Part shown: in pieces, positions 9,938-20,178 of the stretch
Position numbering within the stretch: the stretch's first letter is position 1
Layout: every line of letters starts with the position of its first letter
Assembly (NCBI GenBank): GCA_963969495.1
Contig: OZ018321.1
Span: forward strand, 125,151,218-125,215,217
Length of the DNA: 64,000 nucleotides
Direction of reading: 5' to 3'
DNA from: Ceratothoa steindachneri
Lineage: Eukaryota > Arthropoda > Malacostraca > Isopoda > Cymothoidae
Notes under the pieces: generated by a model
Told to the model about the DNA's origin: nothing
Database searches by the model: none
What the model saw: only the letters and a program-made list of their open reading frames with translations
Made by a program: the position numbers and the translations under genes

Positions 9938-10296
9938 AACAAAATGATATTTATATTTACACAAAAATTGGATTTAAACAGAATGGTCGTCCAGACGGGG
10001 TGAAAGGCTTACACGAGATACAGATAGGTTAATTAAGGGATTAAAGAGGTCAGAATAAGTTTGGTGATTTAAAGGGAAATTTTAAGCTGGGGCGTTCACA
10101 CAAATAATGGAGCAATGAGGTAAGCCAGATTCAAGATAAATCTGCAGGCGGCAACGGTTCCAATCACGTTAAGTGCTCGTTGATAAAAAGGGGCCAGTTG
10201 GAGTACGATGAAAGAGATGGGAGAAGTCAAGTTACCTCTTACTTCAGACGAGGAAGCACTTTTCGAGCCGTCGGAGTTGGGAATCCTTCTCAAGTA

Positions 10297-10352
10297 CTTG
10301 CCGATTGACTATGGCAGAGTTCACTGATGTCGAAGCTTGCCGATTTACTATG
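10297..10352 (+). repeat. Short direct duplication
   Basis: CTTGCCGATTGACTATGGCA (about 10297) recurs as CTTGCCGATTTACTATGGCA about 36 bp later, both followed by GAGTTCAC. A third, weaker version is at about 10797. A related phrase (CGATTGACTGTGGCC) occurs at about 60820 in another LTR-like block. Confidence 0.75.
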
Positions 10353-10365
10353 GCAGAGTTCACAG

Positions 10366-10463
10366 GTTAGTAAAGATATATTTTCGTCATTGCCTTTCTT
10401 TTGCAACCCCATCGCGTGCAAGCTACCTGTTAATCTTTGGCCAACTTGCACTCTGAAATATTT
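10366..10463 (+). repeat. Right arm of the 98-bp inverted repeat
   Basis: Partner of 9840-9937, separated from it by 428 bp. About 95% identity implies a fairly recent inverted duplication, or two head-on copies of one element end. Confidence 0.92.
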
Positions 10464-10616
10464 TTATATATTAATATTGTCTGTATATATCTATAGCTGC
10501 ATGATTTAGTTTTTGACAAGCCTTGATTGGTGATACCCTTGTTTCTGGACGCAATCCTCTGGATGTAGTTTTCTTGGGAGTTTGGGTGCCTTAAAAAAGA
10601 GGCTGTTTGCCTCGGC

Positions 10617-10790
10617 TGACCTATGATGGGCCCTTGTGGCTTTTGTCATCTGTTATATTATATTGTGGGGGACTTTGATTTTGTCTTCCCCTGGTGATGG
10701 TGCTTTTTGTGGGTGGGTTTTGACGGATGCATATGACCTTTGATAGGCCCTTGTGGCTTTTGTCACCTGTGAAGTTATGTTATGTTATAT
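10617..10790 (+). repeat. Two-copy motif resembling a retroposon 3' end
   Basis: TGACCTATGATGGGCCCTTG (10617) recurs as TGACCTTTGATAGGCCCTTG (10734), each followed by TGGCTTTTGTCA. The second runs into GTTATGTTATGTTATATT, like a short-repeat tail of a non-LTR element or SINE. Confidence 0.5.
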
Positions 10791-10799
10791 TAATACTTG

Positions 10800-11774
10800 C
10801 CAATTGACTAGATCAGAGTTCACGGATTGATTTATCCTTCAACTCGAATCGAAATCTCGCTGAGGGAGGAGAGGAGAGCGTCCTTTAGCTCGTTCGCTAA
10901 CAGTGATACTCTCTAAACTTAGTCGATACGTTATTTAAGCGCCTCGTGAGTTGGCTCCAGACGCGTGCGCGAATTTGGGGAAAAGTTGGCGACTCTTTCG
11001 GAGGAAGGGAGAATCGTGATAACGTTGGTTGGAATGTCCAGCAGATTTCAATTTTTGAGCGGAAAGCCAGAATGCTTGGGGAGAGTTGGCTGTGCGAGAC
11101 GATGACATTGGTCCCTAGGCAAATATACAGCCACCCATAATATAACACGTGACAAGAAGATAGATACAAGAACGCGTTAACTTAGAGGCGATCGTTGGAA
11201 AGCAGCAAAGCCTACCTGGTTAGATCAATCATTCCCAAAATAAACAGAGTGAATGGACATGTAAGATGAACCAGTGACGGGTGGTTATAGAACTCTCCAT
11301 GAATTTAAGAAGGTGATCAAAAACAGTATTATTTCTGCCTATACCTAGGGCGATGTGTAAAAAGTATAAAGTCTATTTGATATCTGAAAACATACAGAAC
11401 CATTTTTAATCCATCAATAATTATCTATACCTTCTCTCTCCTCTATCAAATTTCATAAGATCCGCAAATTGGTCTGGACGTATAATCTATCTGTACTTCT
11501 ACTTCTATCTATATACCGTTGAAAGTAGATATTACACATAAACGCGAATTCTGATACCCAACTCTTGCCTTTTGTAGACCGTGTTTTAACTAAATATTTA
11601 TTTACCCTCGCTATTCAGGCAGGATTACACAAATCCGGCAACTGCTATCATTTCTAGCAGACTTGAAATTGAATACGTTTTCAAAGATATTCGAACGTTT
11701 CAAAAAGAATGAAAAGAGCTATATAATATTTTATGTTATCGAAATAAAAACGTGTTTAAATAAACAAGAAACTT

Positions 11775-11780
<6 letters not shown>
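10800..11780. other. No gene recognised
   Basis: Contains a TATTTAAGCGCC phrase near 10930 that could be an LTR promoter, but no boundaries. The open frames of 64-90 codons overlap each other on opposite strands and show no family signature. Confidence 0.35.

Positions 11781-11866
<86 letters not shown>
11781..11866. repeat. (AT)n microsatellite
   Basis: About 43 uninterrupted TA units. It lies about 115 bp from the hammerhead-like motif that marks the end of PLE 2. Confidence 0.97.
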
Positions 11867-11868
<2 letters not shown>

Positions 11869-11978
11869 CCAGGTAGTTTCCGCTGTGCAGTCTTAATTTA
11901 ATTTTAAATGAGAAAACAATGGCGAGGAGTAGAGTTAAATCCAACATAAAAAAATATTCATTACGATTGAGTAGTGCA

Positions 11979-12010
11979 ACGTTTCGACCTTACGGTCATC
12001 TTCTGGCTCT
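11979..12010 (-). ncRNA. Hammerhead-like motif at the 3' end of PLE 2
   Basis: Minus strand reads CAGAAGA (11999-12005), stem GACC/GGTC closed by a GTAA tetraloop, then GAAAC (11981-11985). The layout matches the PLE 1 motifs, with CTGAAGA changed to CAGAAGA, a core substitution that would be expected to reduce activity. It lies about 0.3 kb downstream of the GIY-YIG region on the same strand. Confidence 0.5.
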
Positions 12011-12294
12011 AGAAAACAAAATAGGTTTAGGTGGTCACAGCAAATTATAATTATAACAACCAGGGAGTAAAGTACAAGGATTAAAGGAAAGAAGTAAAGT
12101 AAAATTGTTCGAAAAAAACAACTAAAAAACTCGCTAATAAAAGCTTAAAAAACAACAACAAAAAAGAAATCAATACAAAACCGAAACATACCTTGAATCT
12201 TTGATAACCTTTGAGATTATGGTGTGGTAGAGAGGTGACGGGAAATATAAGAGTTTTGCTAATAGTGGTTGTTTAAAGGATGTTTAATGCAATA

Positions 12295-13120
12295 GACGAG
12301 GAATCAAAATTGAGTGAGGGAGATAGAGTTTTGATATAAATAGATTCAGAGATACGTAGTGACAGTGTGTTTAAGTTGGAGTCCAAAATCTCGAAGTCAT
12401 TCAGTGATGGGATTGTTTAGCATTTAATCGTGTGCTCTCTTATAGGAGAATGTTATTTTTTATTAAGAAGTTTCCCTGTTCTAAGGCTGATGCCCATGTG
12501 AGAGAAAAAACGGGCCTGAAGGATACGTAGGGTGCTTCCAACATATTTTCCAGAGATACACTCTGGACAAGAGTAAAAATAAACTACTCCACTACGTAAG
12601 TCCTTAGGAGTTTGATCTTTAATTTTTTAAAAAATTCCAATTGTGTGGTTGTTGGAAAAAACAACTTTAAATTCAGTTTGCATAAAAAATTTTTTTAATA
12701 GTTTAGAGATGTTTTCTAAAGGTTCGATTCATAAAACCCATCTCAGGAACAACAAGAAATCTAACTTCCTCAGGTGCATTGGTTTCAGGAAAGGGAAGGT
12801 AATATACTCGTATGCTATTTAAAAACTGTTTTATTGTCCTTTCAATTAAGATTGACGGAAAGCTGTTTTTTATCAAGATTGACTTCAAGTTCTGGAACTC
12901 TTGGTGGATTTGGAGGAAGGATGAGCAAAGGTGAAAGCCCCTGTGTACAAGAGTCTTAATGGTAGAAATTTTATATTTAAAATCACAGAAACTATAAAAG
13001 TTAATCCATAACCCTGTAGAAGTCGGTTTTCTATGGATGGAGGTCAAGGTATAGCCGTTTTCTTTGGAAATTAAAATGTCTAAAAAGGGGACACTGTTAT
13101 TATTTTCTGTTTCAATAGTA
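12295..13120 (-). pseudogene. PLE 2 reverse transcriptase C-terminus and GIY-YIG endonuclease
   Basis: Reading on the minus strand from about 13090: VPFLDILISKENG, then SIHRKPTSTGLWINFYSFCDF (the same post-palm block as PLE 1's TIYRKKTF...LNYFSFCDF). The GIY-YIG region is about 12595-12299: VYFYSCPECISGKYVGSTLR, then HMGISLRTGKLLNKK and a stop, then SLRISESIYIKTLSPSLN. The RT palm is absent because the element is cut at 13121, exactly where the I-group LINE copy A starts. Copy A therefore landed inside this PLE, and the other half was not found in the window. Confidence 0.82.
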
Positions 13121-13614
13121 CCCCGTAAAGAGCGCAGCGATTTGCCATCCTGGCCCCCGTGCTAACGGGATCCAGCGCCCCGTCCGGCCCCAGCTTAGCC
13201 TCCCTTCCTTCAGATAGCCTGTATTTCTCCCCTAGCTCGTCGCTTTTCATACAACCTCTCCCACAACTTTCTCTAGTCAGCCTCAAGCCAACCATCCCGG
13301 ATCGGGGCTGCGGGGGGAGGGTACAATGTTCCCTAACCCCTGAGCTCCGGTTTGGGATAGGTTTTTTTTTAACAACCTGCTTCATCCCAACCCATACCTT
13401 CCTCCCATCTCTTTTTCTCTCCTCTTCACATTCTATCAATTTTACGCCGTGTCTAAGGTGGAGCTGCCATGCCGATGGACTGCAGGCCACCACGCGGAGG
13501 GGTGGTCCCAAATGGCGGCGCCTGGCTCTGCATGGCCTGCAAGCACCTCTTGCAGTGCGGGCAACTGTGAGAGGTGGTAAGCTATTTTCGTATCGGGTAA
13601 AAAAGAAGGTCACC
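13121..13614 (+). promoter_or_regulatory. 5' UTR with presumed internal promoter of LINE copy A
   Basis: It runs from CCCCGTAA to the conserved GGTCACCATGCCCAA start context. Compared with copies B and C it lacks a roughly 33-bp stretch (CTAATTTCACAGGGTAG...) after CTAGTCAGCCT. LINEs of this group carry a downstream promoter in the 5' UTR; no promoter element was identified by sequence. Confidence 0.5.
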
Positions 13615-16000
13615 ATGCCCAATGATGAATATAAAAAAAAACATCCCCCAACTTCCCCTGTAACATCAACGAAGCCGCCCTTAGGCAGCTCCACCCAAAA
13701 AGTGGAGGTACCCCCCCTTGTGCTTGTGCAGGCGACCCTCCATACTTCTTTAACCGGAGAGGAGGCTTACTCCTCTCCTACGCCAACGGGTCTAGGGGAC
13801 TACCCCTCACCCCTTTCTCTGGAGGTGCTTTCGGGCACCTGCCTATTTCCAGCGGCAGTCCCTCCAATTCTTTCTAAGGGGACTGACAAGAAATCTAGCA
13901 GGCAGCCCATTGCCGACCGCCCCTCGTTTAAGCGGCTCGGTAGGGCAAAAACCCCTTAGGGGGGAGAGGGGAGCATAGCATCTTAAGTCGCTTCCCTCAA
14001 AGGACCTGCTGGCAAAAATCTTATATCTTGCCCGGGTCAAGACCTGTGCCTCCCCACAAAAGACTGGTGACGCTGCCAAGGGGACCTGCGATGTCCTGGG
14101 AGGGCAGGCCAACTGGAGGCCCCTTCTGTGATAGACATGTTCCTTGAGGAAAAAAAGCCTCAGAGGGTAGGGCCTCCTATGGAGGGGAATCAGGGCTTGG
14201 TGCCAAGCACTGAACCTGAATCCGCCCCTATGCAAGGGCCGCCTCAAACAGCTGGGGCATCCGAGGCAGTAAAAGAAGGGGAGGGATCTCCTCTGACCGG
14301 TACCCTTGCTACCACCAGGAACTTTTCCATTTCGGAGAAGGACCTGGCTGAGGCCAGTCCATTTGGCCTAGGGGCTTCTGTCGGCGGAGATGAGAAGCGA
14401 GTTCATTCCCCGCCCTCCTCTCATAAAAAGAAGAAAAATACAAGAAAAACTAATAATACTCGGGGCTCCTCTCCAACCACGGGGGCTACGGGGACGGATG
14501 GGTCTGCTGCCACTCTGGCAAGCGGCCACGCCAAGATCGCCACATTTGGCCCTTCTACCCCCCCGGGTGCGGAGCCCGTGACTATGACAAAGACAAAAAG
14601 TGCACAGGGCGGAGCCTTGAGGATATCAAGGCTACTTATTCAGAGGTTACCTGGAATTTTCGAGCCCACTGGCTTCAAACGCTTCCTCGTTATTCGCTCT
14701 ACTGATGGCACCATGTTGGCCAAGGGCAACATGATTCATCAGAGGAAAGGATTAGCTAATGCAATTGGTAGAGAGCCGAAGGTGACCGGTTTCTCGGACG
14801 GGAGCCTTCTGGCGAATGCGGCAAATCCTGCCAAGGCAGCCTAGATAAGTGCTCTTTGTACACTTCATGGCACCCCGGTGAGTGTGACGCTGCACTTTAC
14901 CATGAACTTTGGGAAAGGAGTAGTTTATGCGAAGGAACTTGTTAACTACTCCATTGAGGACATCACCCTAGAGCTGGCCGACCATGATGCGGTCAAGGTC
15001 GAACGTGTGATGAGAAAACAGGGAGGGGCTTCGAGACCAACCCCTACACTCTTCGTCACGTTCGACTGTGACAAGCTCCCTGAGTCGGTGCGTGCCGGTT
15101 GGTACCGCTACCGCGTGAAGGCATTCGTGCAACTGCCGCGGCATGGCTAGTACTGTCCCCGCTTCGGCCATAGGAATCGTTCATGTAGACGTGCAAAGTC
15201 GGGGTCAACCGAAGTCTGTGTAAATTGCTCCAAGGTCGCACACGATAAGTCCAAATCGTGGTGCATATCTCCTGGAGAAAGAAATCCTGGCCATTCAGGC
15301 CCAGGATATACTCTCATTCAGCGAGGCTAAGGACTTGGTCCTGGCGCGCCCAGCTCTGCCTGGGACGTCATATGCCTCAGTAGTTCAAAAGGCACCCTCT
15401 GCTCCTGGCCCATCCAGGCAGACGAGCACGGTTGTTTCCGCGCCCATTCGGAGCCCTTCTGCGGGCTCTAACCAACCCGTGCGCTCCCCTGGTAAAGCTA
15501 GCGGCAAAAAGGGTTCATACCCAACCCCGGCTAAAACCAGGGCTCCCCCCTCTTCCTCCAGCGTGACCGTTTCCCGCAAGGCGAAACGGCCACGCGCCTC
15601 CACCGAGTCATTAGACTCACAGGATGCAACACCCCTGAAGATGGTCGCTAGGCCATCTTCGGGGGTTCCTAAAGCTGTTCCCCGAAAGGAGGACAGCAAC
15701 AAAGGAGCTTCGGCCCCTTCGCCCACGCCCCGAGGTGGAGCGAGTAGCTCGGAGACGGTGGTTCCTCGAAAAGAGGGCCCCCCGCCTCCTAAGCCGCAGC
15801 GCCCACCTAAGGTTTCGAGGCGGAGGGAGGAAAAGACTCGCATGGCGAGCCCAACCTCCCCCAATAAGTCCTCGAAGGCAACAGCGTCTCCAGCGCTTTG
15901 TCCGGCCAACAGCGCCCGGGGTTCTGCCCGTGGGAAGCGTACAGCCATTCCCGTGAGGGTCTTCAGTTCGAGGAGGGCCCCTGCGTCTCCTCCGAGCTAG
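13615..16000 (+). pseudogene. LINE copy A ORF1, gag-like nucleic-acid-binding protein
   Basis: Start ATG at 13615 (MPNDE), a site conserved in copies B (29139) and C (63776). The frame runs with stops near 13957, 13984, 14074, 14842 and 15148, then shifts and continues open from 15335 to 16000. A low-complexity S/P/T/K-rich N-terminus is followed by a folded region (FKRFLVIRSTDG, VTLHFTMNFGKG) and zinc-knuckle relics (YCPRFGHRNRSC and CVNCSKVAHDKS, 15151-15260). The C-terminal part holds TSYASVVQK, a motif common after the knuckles in this group. The protein coats element RNA. The knuckles have lost expected cysteines. Confidence 0.78.
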
Positions 16001-19000
16001 GCCTGGAGGGCATATTGCTTCAATGGAATTGCCGTGGACTCCGGGCCAACTGGGAGGAGCTGCGGATGCTCGTCTCGTCCCGTTACCCGTTAGCTGTTTT
16101 TCTGCAGGAGACCATGCTAGGCGCGTGCCTCCTGCCTGCCCTCCCGGGGTACAAGGGTCTTGCGACCCCAAAACCGCGGGATGGCCGAGCTTGGGGATGC
16201 GCGGTTTACACCCGGCATGATGTCTCCATTCTTCTTTTCTTTTTAGATACCTCCTTTCAGGCAGTGGCTGAGCAGCTGCACCTGGATAGGAGGTATACTA
16301 TCATTTATGCGTACATTCCACCATCAGCTGACTTCGACGCAGGGGACTTCCGCCGCGTCGTGGCACGGTTGCCGAGGCCCTATCTCTTGCTTGGAGATCT
16401 AAACGGCAGGCATCCTCTCTGGGGAGATTACTCCATAAATCCCAGGGGACAAGTCCTTGCCGATCTGATCGAAGAGCTTGAGATGGGTGTCCTAAACGTG
16501 GATGAGTTTACGCATCACTGTCCGAGAACTGCTTCATTTTCTTGCCTTGACCTATCTTTGTGCTCTTCGGATGCACAGCCTGATTTAGATTGGAAGGTGG
16601 TCGATGACCTCCATGGTAGTGATCACTTTCCCAGTCAAATATCATTTTCAGGGCAACTGCCGCCTGAGACACCACCTCAGGGGTACTTGGCACAGGCGCG
16701 GTGGCCTGCATTTCAGGAAATGACTGAATTCTCTATCTCAGTCGAGGAGTTTAGGTCGGTAGATGAGGCCGTTGAGTTCTTCTCCGGCAACCTCATCGCC
16801 ATGGGCCTGACTACTATTCCTAGGACGTCTGGCCGTTTTGCACGCCAACCACTTCCATGGTGGTCGGCCGAGTGTGAGACAGCCCTCAAACAGAAGCGTT
16901 ATGCCTACATGCGCTATAAGCGCCGCCCGAACGATTTCACTGTCGCTGAATTTCGTCGGGCTAGGGCTAGGTTCCAGGATATTTCAAAGCACGCCCACCG
17001 CTCTTCTTGGCGGGCATACTTGTCTTCACTTAACGGAAAAACCCCTTTAGCTGAGATGTGGAAGCGAGTCAAAAGGATTCGGGGCAAGTTTTCGCAGAAC
17101 CCCCCTCCCGTTCTCCAGGAGAATGGGACCGCAATTTCGGACCCCGCGTCCGTGGCGGAATCCTTCGCGACCGCTTTTTTCGCATTCTCTAGCCGTGATG
17201 CTGCTCCGCCAGTATTCAATGCACGTCGTGATGTCGCGGAAGGCCGCCGGCGGGACTTTACCTCCAGAGGCGGAGAACACTTCAACGACAAGTTTATTGT
17301 AAGCGAGTTGCGTTCCGCTCTCGCTTCGTTCGCGGACACCGCCCACGGTCCGGAAGATGTCCCCTACGCCATGCTTCGACACCTAGGTGAGCAAGGCATG
17401 GCATTTCTCTTAGATTTTTTCAACAAAATCTGGGTGGAAGGTCTTCTCCCAGACTCCTGGCGAATCGCTACTGTGCTCGCCTTTCGCAAACCGGAGAGAG
17501 ATCACTCTACTCCGACCGGTTTCCACCAAATCTCTCTAACCTCTTGCGTGTGCAAGTTGAAGGAGAAATTTGTAAATGTTAGATTAGTCTTTTTCATGGA
17601 CAGCGGAGGCCATCTGTCTTCCGCACAGTGCGGCTTCCGCAAGTTCCACTCCAAGTCGGATGCTCTGCACCGACTGGAAAATGCCGTCTGCGAGGCTTTC
17701 CTTCATAGACAGCACTACGCCACGGTGTTTTTCGATCTGGAGAAGGCCTATGATACCTCATGGCGATACGGTATCATGGAGACTCTCCACATGATGGGGG
17801 CGAGGGGACGCCTCCCAATTTTTATATCTGAATTTTTGCGACATCGTCGATTCCGCGTACGGGTGGGGGGGGCCCTCTTCGGCCCAAAGTAGCCGGAAGA
17901 GGGTGTCCCGCAGTGTCACACTCTTTACCCGGAGCATCAAGGTCATCACCTCGGTGCTGCCGGAAGATGTTCTCGCTACGCTCTACGTGGACGACCTTTC
18001 GATCTCTTTTGGCGCGGCCTAGATGCCAACTCTGGAGCGTCGACTCCAACAGGCATTGAACCGCGTCTCTCGCTATGCCGAAGCGCACAGGTTTCGGTTT
18101 TCTTTGGCCAAGCCTAAGGTGGTGCACTTCTGCCGCCATCCACGGCTTCACCCCAACCCAGATTTGTTTCTTAATGGGGTACGCCGCGATGTGGTTGAGT
18201 CGCACCGTTTCCTTGATCTTGTATTCGACCGACGACTCACCTGGGAGGCTCATATTCACAGCCTCAGGGTCTCTTGTACACACGCCATGGACATTCTCCG
18301 TTCCGTGACGTTCAGCACTTGGGGCGCTGATAGGGCTACTGCCTTACTTTTTTATCGAACCTTTGTTCGTTCGAAGCTCGACTACGGATGCGAGTTTTTT
18401 GCATCCGCAGCCGAGCGTTTATTGCGGAAGGTGGATTCGATCCACCACCCTGGCCTTCGCCTTGCGACCGGTGCCTTCCGCACTTCCCCCATTGAGAGCC
18501 TGTTGGTCGATGCTGAAGAGATGCCACTCGCTCTGCGCCGCGTGCAGTGTATCACTCGACTGTACGCGCGAGCCCGGCGCCTCCCTCAGTCGCCAACAGC
18601 TCTCACTGCATCCGCAGCTGATCTCGATTGTGCCTATGCCGCCGAGAGACGCCAGTCATACCCTAAGCCCTTTGGGTTTAGGGCCAGGAAACTCCTTCGA
18701 GAGGTAGATATAGCTCTCGGGCCGGTGGCGCCCCTGGTTTTGCCCAGGACGCCACCCTGGAGGGTACCACATTTGGCTATTTGTCGCCACGCCTCTGCTC
18801 CCAAAGCTTGTACTGCGCCGGCAGTATTGCGTTCGACCTTTTTGGAGCACACATCGTGTCACGCTGGAACGGTGCCAGTGTATACGAGTGGCTCCAAGAA
18901 GGGGTCGGCTTCCACGCCGTATCCCCTCTGTTTGAAGTAGCGGGGCTCTACCAGGCGCTGCGTCTGTCTTCACGGCCGAGCTGGTGGCAATACACCACTC

Positions 19001-19655
19001 GGTACGGGAGATTACGCGACGTGCCCGGTTCGGAGACGGGATTGTGATCTATAGCGACTCACAAAGCGCCCTGAGTGCTCTTGGGGCATTGGAATCTCCG
19101 CGTCCCCTGGTTCGCGAAATCCGTGACGCCACGGTTTTGGCGAGCCGGGCAGATGTCGAGATTATCTTCTGCTGGGTTCCTGGACATGTAGGAATTGCGG
19201 GGAATGAGCGCGCCGATGAGGGCGCCAAAGAGTCCGCGAGGACTCTGCAACCGGACCAGCGTTTCGCTCTTCCTCACACTGACTACATGGCAGGAATACG
19301 GGCAGCTCTTCGGACTGCTTGGCAAAGAAGATGGGAGACGGTCGAGGGGAACTTAAAGTTGCGTGCCATTGCGCCGCGACTGTTCCCATGGACCTATCCC
19401 CCAATGCCGCGGCGGCTTCAGGTTGCTTTCTGTCGTCTTCGAATCGGACACACTCGTGTGACGCATCGCTACTTGATGGAGCGCTCGCCTGCGCCCTATT
19501 GCAACGACTGCGTCGTCCCCCAGACTGTTCGGCACATTCTTGTCGAATGTCCCAGTCTGGGTGATCTTCGCGCACGATACCTGTCCCGGTACCGATGGGC
19601 GGGGTCGCTACCGCCTGTCCCTTGTACTCGGGACGATTGCGTGCACCATGACTAG
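15898..19655 (+). pseudogene. LINE copy A ORF2: endonuclease, reverse transcriptase, RNase H
   Basis: The ATG at 15898 overlaps the ORF1 end by about 100 bp; the exact start is uncertain. Domains: AP-type endonuclease (LLQWNCRGLRANW, VFLQET, LLGDLNGRHPLWGD, GSDHFP; about 16010-16670), linker, RT (PISLTSC motif altered to HQISLTSC; AQCGFRKF; ATVFFDLEKAYDT). The frame ends at a TAG near 17890, and a 14-base deletion near 17913 shifts the rest. The catalytic TLYVDDLSISF is still present at about 17975. RNase H follows in shifted frames (18023-18940 and 18984-19655: YSDSQSALSALG, GNERADEGAK) and then a CNDCVV...TVRHILVEC zinc motif. The first RNase H Asp (YTDGSK in other copies) is YTSGSK here. 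Confidence 0.88.
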
Positions 19656-19799
19656 TGGACTTATTGACTTTTTGGGGGAGGCTGGCCTTCTCCCTTTCAT
19701 TTAACACAGTTTAATTGTTGTTGTTGTTTTTGTTATTGTTTTTGTTATTGCTTTTTTATTGTTATTTCGTTTTATTGTTTCCTGTTTAATTTTTAAAGT

Positions 19800-19854
19800 A
19801 GCCTAGAACTAGGCTGTTTGTTTACGGCGACTAATGCCTAAGTCAGCAGTCGCC
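19800..19854 (+). promoter_or_regulatory. Paired 3' UTR stem-loops of the I-group LINE
   Basis: Hairpin 1 is AGCCTAG-AA-CTAGGCT (19800-19815). Hairpin 2 pairs GGCGACT with AGTCGCC (19826-19854). Both lie just before the tail and recur at the ends of the other copies (for example 32.4, 32.95, 36.5 and 36.75 kb). In the variant 3' UTR at 21.8 kb hairpin 2 keeps its pairing through a G-U change. A role in template recognition by the RT is an inference. Confidence 0.6.
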
Positions 19855-19882
19855 AGATAGCCGCTTAATTAAAAAAAAAAAA

Positions 19883-20178
19883 ATATATCGCTCTCGGGCC
19901 GGTGGCGCCCCTGGTTTTGCCCAGGACGCCACCTTGGAGGGTACCACATTTGGCTATTTGTCGCCACGCCTCTGCTCCCAAAGCTTGTACTGCGACGGGA
20001 GTATTGCGTTCGACCTTTTTGGAGCACACATCGTATCACGCTGGAACCGTGCCAGTGTATACGGATGGCTCCAAGTCCCAAGAGGGTGTCGGCTTCCACG
20101 CCGTATCCCCTCTGTTTAAAGTCAGCGGGGCTCTACCAGGCGTTGCCTCTGTCTTCACGGCCGAGCTGGTGGCAATAC
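19883..20178 (+). mobile_element. Truncated I-group LINE fragment (RNase H region)
   Basis: It begins right after the A-tail of copy A and corresponds to about 18710-19000 of that copy. Here the first RNase H motif still reads VPVYTDGSK. At 20178 it switches, without an A-tail, to sequence equivalent to about 18233, so the joint arose by recombination or deletion and not by simple tail-end insertion. Confidence 0.85.

Larger units (their letters stand above)
13121..19882 (+). mobile_element. I-group LINE copy A, near full length
   Basis: The element has a GC-rich 5' UTR, ORF1 (gag-like, zinc knuckles), ORF2 (endonuclease, RT, RNase H, C-terminal zinc motif), a 3' UTR with two stem-loops and an A-rich tail (to 19882). 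The 5' start at CCCCGTAA is fixed by the same sequence at 28230, 28610 and 63257. RT plus RNase H in one LINE ORF2 points to the I group (I, Nimb or a relative); the exact clade needs a tree. Both ORFs contain stops and frameshifts, so it is a dead copy. GC content is much higher than in the flanks. Confidence 0.9.

Noticed and set aside
13080..13694. 204-codon minus-strand frame over the LINE 5' UTR
   Set aside because: It is the antisense of the GC-rich 5' UTR of copy A, and the corresponding frames in copies B and C are not conserved as protein.
15385..16171. Long minus-strand frames (187 and 184 codons) opposite LINE ORF1/ORF2
   Set aside because: Shadows of GC-rich sense coding sequence; the sense frames carry the recognisable domains.
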